From an uncultured Clostridia bacterium (GTDB lineage: Bacteria > Bacillota_A > Clostridia > Christensenellales > Aristaeellaceae): a DNA stretch of 7,147 bases. Below are positions 1 through 4,453 of this stretch, piece after piece. Within the stretch, counting starts at the first letter, position 1, and every line of letters begins with the position of its first letter. Location of the stretch: assembly GCA_947165745.1 (NCBI GenBank), contig CAMVBO010000084.1, positions 1 to 7,147 on the forward strand, in the 5' to 3' direction. The notes under the pieces are model-generated. The model saw only the letters and a program-made list of their open reading frames with translations. It was not told the origin of the DNA and did not search any database. A program made the translations under genes and the position numbers.

Positions 1-19
1 GTCTGAAACTGAATTCCAT

Positions 20-138
20 CTAATACTGTTCTCAATTAAATATAAGATCCTTCGCTTCGCTCAGGATGACAATCATCATGGTGTCATCCTGAGCGGAGCG
101 AAGGATCTTTTATGTTTCATATTTGAGAATAGTATAAG
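20..138. repeat. Nested inverted repeat, REP/MITE-like element
   Basis: The core is a 28-nt inverted repeat, 44-71 against 82-109, with one mismatch and a 10-nt loop. It carries the motif GTCATCCTGAGCGGAGCGAA. A second, outer inverted repeat, 24-35 against 123-134 (TACTGTTCTCAA, 11 of 12 matching), encloses it, and weaker pairing reaches about 20 and 138. Nested terminal and core repeats with no reading frame fit a REP- or MITE-type mobile or palindromic repeat. It lies downstream of the minus-strand operon and its RNA would form a very strong hairpin, so it may also stop or stabilise that transcript. There is no clean T-run. I recall similar GTCATCCTGAGCG repeats in many bacterial genomes, but copy number cannot be judged from one window. 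Confidence 0.75.
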
Positions 139-225
139 TTGTGCACAAATGCGGAGTGGATTCTTCGCTCTGGCAAAGCTGAGCGGAGAGCGGCGCATCG
201 TTGACCGAAGTGAAGCAAAGCCAGG
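139..225. other. Short intergenic segment, possible degenerate repeat copy
   Basis: This segment lies between the palindromic element and the protease stop codon. It contains GATTCTTCGCTC (159-170) and TGAGCGGAGAGCGG (180-193), which look like decayed arms of the core repeat at 44-109. No gene is supported: the plus-strand frame starting at 149 runs into the antisense of the protease gene. Confidence 0.3.
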
Positions 226-1092
226 TTACGCACCGGGCTGGCATCCGTGGATGCGCTCAGGTTCCAGCGTTTCCAGCAGCCGGCCCACATGCCGCGTGCT
301 GAAGAACAGATCCCGGTTCGCCAGCACGATGACCGCCGCCGCCGCGGTGACCACGATCGTCTCCACGCACTTCGTCTCGGGCGTCATGGCGATCTTCTCC
401 TGCATGAAGTTGACAAACAGGTGAAACACCATGCAGGCGAGGATAGACCGGTCGCTGACCAGGTAGACCCAGGTGATGATGAAGCCGAGTGGAATCCCGC
501 TGACAAAGAAGTTTGCCACATACAGCGGGTTCACCGTCAGCCCCGCCTGGTAGGTGCCCCGGATGAAGATCAGCGGCAGGTGCCACAGCGACCACAGCGT
601 GCCGAAGATCATCGATTCCCAAAACCAGTTCATATAGTTGCCGATGGAATCCTCGCAATAGCCCTTCCAGCCCACCTCCTCGATGATGGACGCAACCAGG
701 ATCGTCAGCAGCGCGCTGCCGATGCCCACGCCGGTGAATGAGAAGTCCTCGGTGAAGGCAAACTGATCCAACGATTGGCCGAACGCCAGCGACAACAGGA
801 TCGAAAGCCCCACGATCACCGCGAACAGCACCACCGCCCAAAATACGTTCAGCCACTTCACCTTGTAGAACCCCACCAGCTTGTTCTTCAGGTCTCGCTT
901 CAGCGCGTCCGAGCCCGAGAGCACCACGAACAGCGTGGAGACCACGGCCGGAGCGATCAGGCCCACCGCCATCAACCCAAAGGCCGCGTTGCCCGGCAGG
1001 AAGATCGCCGGGATCCAGAAGATCCATGTGAAGAGATACGCCAGCGCGAAGAACAACACCGGTTTGTATCGATAGCCTGTCTGCTGCATCAT
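226..1092 (-). CDS. CPBP family intramembrane (CAAX-like) metalloprotease
   Basis: A 288-aa membrane protein with about eight hydrophobic segments (roughly residues 10-33, 38-58, 82-104, 121-140, 160-178, 190-211, 215-230 and 245-258). The CPBP/Abi signature is visible: motif 1 is EEVGWKGY (E138, E139, with K143 where the family usually has Arg), motif 2 is LWSLWHLPL (H171), and motif 3 is HLFVN (H224, N228). In this family the Glu and His residues form a metal-dependent glutamate active site within the membrane. Known members process prenylated proteins or bacteriocins, or give self-immunity; the substrate here is unknown. It is last in the TetR-MFS-CPBP operon, 21 nt after the transporter stop. 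AGGAGG at 1098-1103 lies 5 nt from the ATG at 1092 and 8 nt from the next ATG at 1089, so the second Met may be the real start. The Arg-to-Lys change could affect activity. Family assignment is solid and function is inferred. Confidence 0.9.
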   Translation of the reverse strand: MMQQTGYRYKPVLFFALAYLFTWIFWIPAIFLPGNAAFGLMAVGLIAPAVVSTLFVVLSGSDALKRDLKNKLVGFYKVKWLNVFWAVVLFAVIVGLSILLSLAFGQSLDQFAFTEDFSFTGVGIGSALLTILVASIIEEVGWKGYCEDSIGNYMNWFWESMIFGTLWSLWHLPLIFIRGTYQAGLTVNPLYVANFFVSGIPLGFIITWVYLVSDRSILACMVFHLFVNFMQEKIAMTPETKCVETIVVTAAAAVIVLANRDLFFSTRHVGRLLETLEPERIHGCQPGA

Positions 1093-1113
1093 GTATTCCT
1101 CCTCTTTCGGCGG

Positions 1114-2361
1114 TCAATTCGCCGCCGGTTCCATTTCGCCCTCCAGTTCCCGGATGCTCCGGATAAAGCGCATCCCGATGGCGATGACGGCCATCATGCC
1201 GCCGGCGACCTGTATGACGAGGGCCGCGCCCCGCCCGACGCCCATGCCGGTCCACGTGCCCAGCGCGTCCGCCGCGACGCCGGACACCGCGTAGGCCACC
1301 ACATAGCCCAGCTGGGACAGGAAACCGATCAGCCCCCACACCCGGCCCTGCACCTCGTCGGGGATGTGCGTCCGCGTCAGGTAGTCCAGGCTGTTGTTGG
1401 CAAAAGGCAGCGCCGCGAAGAACAGGAAGCCGAAGGCACAGATCGGCAGGACGTTCTCAAACGACCCGAAGCCGACCATCATCAGCCCCGCCAGCGCCAG
1501 GGAGGCGCACAGGATGCCCGTGAAATGCCTCCTGATGCCCCGCACGCCCAGCACCAGCCCGGACACCAGCATGCCGCTGGCGCAGACGGTCTCGGCCACG
1601 CCCAGCGTCTTCGCATCCGTAAAGGACAGCATCATCGGCTCCGCCAGGATCTGGAACATTCCCATGAACAGCGTGATGGCGGAGGACACCAGCACCAGCA
1701 GTAAAACGCCCCTCCGGGCACGCAGGACCCGCCAGCCCTCCCGGATGCTGGCCAGGAAGCCGGTGGCCGTCTCCGCGGCCTTTTTGCCGATGCTCCGGCG
1801 CACCACGGCGGCGCTGACCACCGTCAGGAAGAAGGTGCCAATGTCGATCGCCAGCAGCAGCTTCACGTCGCTGACCGTCAGCAGGAAGCCCGCCAGGATC
1901 GGCGAGAGCAGATAGCGTGCGCTCCCGGCCAGGGAGACCAGCCCGCTGGCCTTGGAGAACTCCTCCTTGGTCAGAAGGTCCGTGATCGTGGCCCGGAAGG
2001 CCGGCTCCAGCAGCGCGGAAAACACGGCGCTGATCAGCACGCCCACGCAAATCTGCGTCAGGGTCGCGCCGCCGTTCATCATACAGACCAGTATGTATAC
2101 GATGCCCAGGGCCGAACAGCCGTCCCCGATCATCATCAAAAGGCGCCGGTCATACCGGTCCGCCAGCGCCCCCGCCGGCACGCTGAGCAGCAGCGTGGGC
2201 AGAAAGCCCAGCAGGGTGACCAGCGCCATGCTGGCCGCGCTCCCCGTCTGCTGGAAGATGTAGACGCCCAGGCCGAAGCTGGTCAGTCCCCCGCCGATGG
2301 AGGAGATCAGTTCCCCCGCCCACAGCAGGATGAACTTTTTGAGATTGGATTGGCGCTTCAT
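1114..2361 (-). CDS. MFS transporter (MFS_3 / Mef-like drug exporter type)
   Basis: A 415-aa polytopic protein, the usual length for a 12-helix major facilitator. Motif A between TM2 and TM3 reads GALADRYDRRLL (residues 64-75). The matching C-terminal-half region has IPDEVQGRVWGL (333-344), a pattern typical of the MFS_3 group that includes macrolide-type Mef exporters and EntS-like siderophore exporters. A cytoplasmic, basic central loop (about 188-217) separates the two six-helix halves. It probably acts as a proton-driven exporter in the cytoplasmic membrane; the substrate cannot be read from sequence. The ATG is 9 nt after the TetR stop, and the ribosome binding site (GAGGTGG) overlaps that stop codon, so the two genes are probably translationally coupled. 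The pairing with a TetR regulator supports inducible efflux of a toxic compound or antibiotic. A siderophore or peptide substrate is an alternative. Confidence 0.92.
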   Translation of the reverse strand: MKRQSNLKKFILLWAGELISSIGGGLTSFGLGVYIFQQTGSAASMALVTLLGFLPTLLLSVPAGALADRYDRRLLMMIGDGCSALGIVYILVCMMNGGATLTQICVGVLISAVFSALLEPAFRATITDLLTKEEFSKASGLVSLAGSARYLLSPILAGFLLTVSDVKLLLAIDIGTFFLTVVSAAVVRRSIGKKAAETATGFLASIREGWRVLRARRGVLLLVLVSSAITLFMGMFQILAEPMMLSFTDAKTLGVAETVCASGMLVSGLVLGVRGIRRHFTGILCASLALAGLMMVGFGSFENVLPICAFGFLFFAALPFANNSLDYLTRTHIPDEVQGRVWGLIGFLSQLGYVVAYAVSGVAADALGTWTGMGVGRGAALVIQVAGGMMAVIAIGMRFIRSIRELEGEMEPAAN

Positions 2362-2370
2362 CGTCCCACC

Positions 2371-2982
2371 TCACTGAACGTCCTGGGGAGGGCGAACCAG
2401 AGCGCGGATGAAGCCCATGGCGCCCGGCTTCGCACCCAGGATCTTTTCCGTGGCGTCGATGAACACCTCGATGACCGCGGGCGTGTAGGGATTGTGGCCG
2501 TCGAACAGGTCGCTGCTCAAGATCAGGATCATCCGGATCCGCTCCGGGATGTGGTCGCAGTCGAACAGACCCTCCCTCACGCCATCCTCGGCGGCCCGGG
2601 ACAGGATCGGCACGATCAGGTCAAACAGGCGCCCTCGGATCTTGTCGTGCATCAGCAGGTTCTCCGGCCGGTGCAGGGCTTCGTCGATCGTCCGCTCCTG
2701 CTGCTCCGGCTGGATGGACGCGATGATCCCCACGATCTTCTCCGGCACCGAGAGATCGGCCTGCAGCACGGCCTCCGCCTTTTCCGCCTCGGCCTCGAGC
2801 ATCATGCCGATGACCTCCTCCAGCATCTGCTCCTTGCTCTGGAAGTAATAGTAATACGTGCCCTTGGCGATACCCGCCGCCTCGATGATCTCGTCCACGC
2901 TGGTGTTCTCATAGCCCTTGGAAACGAACATCCCGTAAGCAATTTGAAGCAGCTCCCGCTTTCGTCGCTCTCCCTTTTTCAT
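2371..2982 (-). CDS. TetR/AcrR family transcriptional repressor
   Basis: A 203-aa protein, typical TetR length. The N-terminal TetR_N domain spans about residues 6-54, with the helix-turn-helix at roughly 28-48 and the hallmark GTYYYYFQSKEQML (41-54). The C-terminal half is a helical ligand-binding and dimerisation domain with no subfamily I recognise. I chose the ATG at 2982 because AGGAG (2990-2994) lies 7 nt upstream. The frame stays open to a TTG at 3045, but that TTG is the first part of the promoter -35 box, so the longer 224-aa version would not be transcribed. It is first in the operon with the MFS exporter and the CPBP protease, and two matching palindromes flank its promoter. It therefore most likely represses its own operon and is released by a ligand that is probably exported by the MFS protein (inference). 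Confidence 0.93.
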   Translation of the reverse strand: MKKGERRKRELLQIAYGMFVSKGYENTSVDEIIEAAGIAKGTYYYYFQSKEQMLEEVIGMMLEAEAEKAEAVLQADLSVPEKIVGIIASIQPEQQERTIDEALHRPENLLMHDKIRGRLFDLIVPILSRAAEDGVREGLFDCDHIPERIRMILILSSDLFDGHNPYTPAVIEVFIDATEKILGAKPGAMGFIRALVRPPQDVQ

Positions 2983-2993
2983 TCTCAAACTCC

Positions 2994-3016
2994 TTTTCGA
3001 CTGTCGGTCGATTTTT
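2994..3016. promoter_or_regulatory. Putative TetR operator O1 (downstream)
   Basis: TTTT-CGACTGTCGGTCG-ATTTTT: the half-sites CGAC and GTCG lie five bases apart with T-rich flanks. The site starts right after the -10 box and covers the expected transcription start (~3010) and the early leader. It matches the site at 3051-3073 at 20 of 23 positions. A bound repressor here would block initiation or escape. Binding by the adjacent TetR protein is inferred from position. Confidence 0.72.
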
Positions 3017-3045
3017 ATTGTAACCTCCTCTTCTTCAAGTGTCAA
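3017..3045 (-). promoter_or_regulatory. Sigma-A type promoter of the TetR-MFS-CPBP operon
   Basis: On the minus strand, TTGACA (3045-3040) is followed by exactly 17 nt and then TACAAT (3022-3017). That is a perfect -35 box, optimal spacing and a one-mismatch -10 box. The predicted start is near 3010, giving a leader of about 28 nt before the TetR ATG at 2982. An AGGAGG at 3024-3029 lies inside the spacer, has no start codon behind it and would not be transcribed. Confidence 0.85.
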
Positions 3046-3050
3046 GTTAA

Positions 3051-3073
3051 TTTTCGACTATCAGTCGGTTTTT
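3051..3073. promoter_or_regulatory. Putative TetR operator O2 (upstream)
   Basis: TTTT-CGACTATCAGTCG-GTTTTT contains a perfect CGACT-ATC-AGTCG palindrome (3055-3067). It lies just upstream of the -35 box and its centre is 57 bp from that of the downstream site. Two copies of one palindrome bracketing a single promoter suggest cooperative repression or looping. No divergent gene starts here that would otherwise explain the second site. Confidence 0.7.
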
Positions 3074-3311
3074 AATTTCCCCCAAGCCCTCCTGCGCAGC
3101 ACAGCTTGCTCATCCTCTTTATTCTCAGGCAGTCATATTTCAAGACGACGACGGATGGATACGTCCATCCACGCGAAAGCCGGAAGCCATTAAGCGCTTC
3201 CCAATGCTTCAAAATGGAGCTTGATCGCACCTGATCTGCGCAAAAACCGACGATCAGCGATTATGACTGGATCGCGTTTAAGGACCGCCGCCGTTTTTCC
3301 AAAACACAAAA
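3074..3311. other. Intergenic region without a recognisable gene
   Basis: About 240 bp between the operon's upstream operator and the next terminator. I see no gene with a start and ribosome binding site on either strand. It holds a small perfect hairpin (GGATGGA at 3153-3159 against TCCATCC at 3164-3170, loop of 4). It also holds the tail of a minus-strand frame, open from about 3508 to a TAA near 3197, that has no start codon and resembles no family I know. Confidence 0.5.
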
Positions 3312-3346
3312 GAAAACTGTAAGACCTTGTAAGTCTCACAGTTTTC
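3312..3346 (-). terminator. Intrinsic terminator downstream of the Pr6Pr-like gene
   Basis: A 14-bp stem (3333-3346 against 3312-3325, one mismatch) with a 7-nt loop. Read on the minus strand, it is followed by the T-rich tract TCTTTTGTGTTTT. It would stop transcription about 190 nt after the membrane-protein stop codon and insulates the TetR operon from upstream read-through. The plus-strand direction has no trailing T-run. Confidence 0.75.
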
Positions 3347-3537
3347 CCGTGTGCTGTGCATATGCTAATGCTGCCAGCCCCGCTCGTGAATCGGATGAAA
3401 GCGGTTTTACCGTTTTCGTCAAACTTGGAGGAGGCATGGCCGCTGCCGTCAGCATCACGCCCTCCGGCAGCGCAACCTTGTGCGCAGCGTACTGGTCGGA
3501 TGCCTCAAAGAGCATCCGACTGTATGCCGCCAGCACC
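3347..3537. other. Stretch of uncertain coding status between the Pr6Pr-like gene and its terminator
   Basis: On the minus strand a 66-codon frame starts with GTG at 3536, one base after the membrane-protein stop, and ends at 3336 inside the terminator stem. It has no ribosome binding site of its own and no recognisable family. A second minus-strand frame, open but lacking a start, overlaps it and switches to plausible-looking protein partway through. This could be a decayed gene or simply a long GC-rich 3' untranslated region. Confidence 0.3.
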
Positions 3538-4134
3538 TCAAATCGCGCAAATCCGCCAATACAATACGCAGATGAGCAGCGACGCGACCAGCATCACCCC
3601 GCAGACGACCTTCCACTTTCCGTTTGCGTTGAAGCCGTAGAAGTCCTCCCAGCGCTTATCCTCTGGGGCGAGCATGACCTTGTAGAAATACACCGCGCCA
3701 TAGGCCAGCACCGGCAATAGCCCGGTCAGCGCGGTCCAAAAGGACATCCTCTGCCGCTCCAGAAGGCAGAACGACAGGATCGCCAGCAGCGGCGTGATCA
3801 GGTGCGCAAAAAAGGAATCGCCGCTGAACCAGCGCTTGTAACCGCCCTTGAAGGGCGCGAGGAACAATACCACCGTCAGGAAGGTCAGCGTAAGGGCCGC
3901 GGTTCCCAGGTACTTGAGCCAAAAAACGGTCCACGGAACATGCCCCGAAAGCTGGCCGATCGCCATGATCAGCGCCGCAATGGCGCAAAAGTCGTTCGAC
4001 AGGACCGTGAAGAAGCGAAACTGCCTCAACCCGCCCTGAATATCCCACGCGCCATCCTTTCTGAAATGTGAAAGGGCGATGATGAATGTGGCCGCGAATA
4101 TGACGGCATTGATAATGATAGAAGCTGTTTTCAT
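3538..4134 (-). CDS. Pr6Pr / FAR-17a-AIG1-like six-helix membrane protein
   Basis: A 198-aa integral membrane protein with about six hydrophobic helices (roughly residues 4-22, 43-64, 69-92, 108-125, 134-152 and 176-194). The pattern QFRFFTVLSN (38-47), a lone His at the start of a later helix (HLITPLL, H111), and RWEDFYGFN (161-169) fit the bacterial Pr6Pr family. That family is distantly related to eukaryotic AIG1/ADTRP (FAR-17a) lipid hydrolases, which use one Thr and one His in the membrane; T43 and H111 are the natural equivalents. Enzymatic function is inference. A GTG at 4140 is in frame, but AGGAGG (4142-4147) is 7 nt from the ATG at 4134 and only 1 nt from the GTG, so I use the ATG. 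It appears monocistronic, with terminators on both sides. Confidence 0.72.
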   Translation of the reverse strand: MKTASIIINAVIFAATFIIALSHFRKDGAWDIQGGLRQFRFFTVLSNDFCAIAALIMAIGQLSGHVPWTVFWLKYLGTAALTLTFLTVVLFLAPFKGGYKRWFSGDSFFAHLITPLLAILSFCLLERQRMSFWTALTGLLPVLAYGAVYFYKVMLAPEDKRWEDFYGFNANGKWKVVCGVMLVASLLICVLYWRICAI

Positions 4135-4198
4135 GCTCACGCCTCCTGCGAGGCCCCGCCCCGGGCACCAATCTGCCCGCGGGCACGCCCCCGCTCCT
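4135..4198 (-). other. GC-rich leader of the Pr6Pr-like gene
   Basis: The 64 bases between the upstream terminator T-run and the ATG are very GC-rich. They contain a perfect 12-nt palindrome, TGCCCGCGGGCA (4174-4185), and the ribosome binding site AGGAGG (4142-4147). I find no -35/-10 pair here. Either the promoter lies upstream of the terminator hairpin, making that hairpin an attenuator, or the gene depends on read-through. Confidence 0.4.
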
Positions 4199-4244
4199 AA
4201 AAAGCAAGCAGGCCATATTCGCTAAAGAGATACAGCCTGCTTGC
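4199..4244 (-). terminator. Intrinsic terminator (or attenuator) between the ligase gene and the Pr6Pr-like gene
   Basis: A perfect 10-bp GC-rich stem, GCAAGCAGGC (4244-4235) against GCCTGCTTGC (4213-4204), with a 21-nt loop. On the minus strand it is followed directly by TTTTT (4203-4199). It lies 210 nt after the stop of the ligase/phasin-like gene and only 65 nt before the next ATG, so it could also act as a leader attenuator. Confidence 0.8.
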
Positions 4245-4255
4245 CGGTCACGTCA

Positions 4256-4267
4256 TGGCATATGCCA
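4256..4267. repeat. 12-bp perfect palindrome
   Basis: TGGCATATGCCA is a perfect 12-nt palindrome between the terminator and the long inverted repeat. It could be a protein-binding site, but nothing nearby identifies a partner. Confidence 0.35.
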
Positions 4268-4291
4268 AGACCTGATATAATGGACAAGATT

Positions 4292-4440
4292 ACCGAGGAC
4301 TTTTTGCTGGCAAGGCGAAGTCCCGCTGACTTGCCGGCGCACAGCAGTCGCGCGGCGGTGCCGCCGCTTCCGCTTCGCGGAGCAGCGGCACCGCGCAGAA
4401 GTCAAGGGACTTCAACGCCGCCAGCGCGGAAAAGCACCGG
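4292..4440. repeat. Long imperfect inverted repeat, MITE/REP-like
   Basis: Stacked inverted segments share one centre near 4375. They are CTTTT with AAAAG (4300-4304 / 4430-4434), GCTGGC with GCCAGC (4306-4311 / 4420-4425), GAAGTCCC with GGGACTTC (4317-4324 / 4406-4413), TGACTT with AAGTCA (4327-4332 / 4399-4404), and CGGTGCCGC with GCGGCACCG (4356-4364 / 4385-4393). There is no coding frame of its own. It sits immediately downstream of the ligase/phasin-like stop codon, so its RNA would form a large hairpin protecting the transcript's 3' end. Its size and structure fit a non-autonomous insertion. Confidence 0.6.
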
Positions 4441-4453
4441 CAAGATATCCTAC

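Noticed and set aside
247..1704. Plus-strand open frames (247-741, 775-1704) and the minus-strand frame 257-1339
   Set aside because: They are alternative-frame shadows of the CPBP and MFS genes, rich in Arg, His, Gln and Gly as expected from antisense or shifted GC-rich coding DNA, and show no family motifs.
3024..3029. AGGAGG on the minus strand that looks like a ribosome binding site
   Set aside because: It lies in the spacer between the -35 and -10 boxes, has no start codon at a usable distance and should not be transcribed.
3336..3536. 66-codon minus-strand ORF directly after the Pr6Pr-like gene as a real gene
   Set aside because: It has no ribosome binding site, no recognisable family, and a stop inside the terminator stem; it is kept only as a low-confidence observation.
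4138..4140. GTG as the start of the Pr6Pr-like gene
   Set aside because: It is only 1 nt from the AGGAGG, whereas the ATG at 4134 is 7 nt away.
4276..4281. TATAAT on the plus strand
   Set aside because: There is no -35 box at 16-18 nt upstream, and the only downstream plus-strand frame is an antisense shadow.
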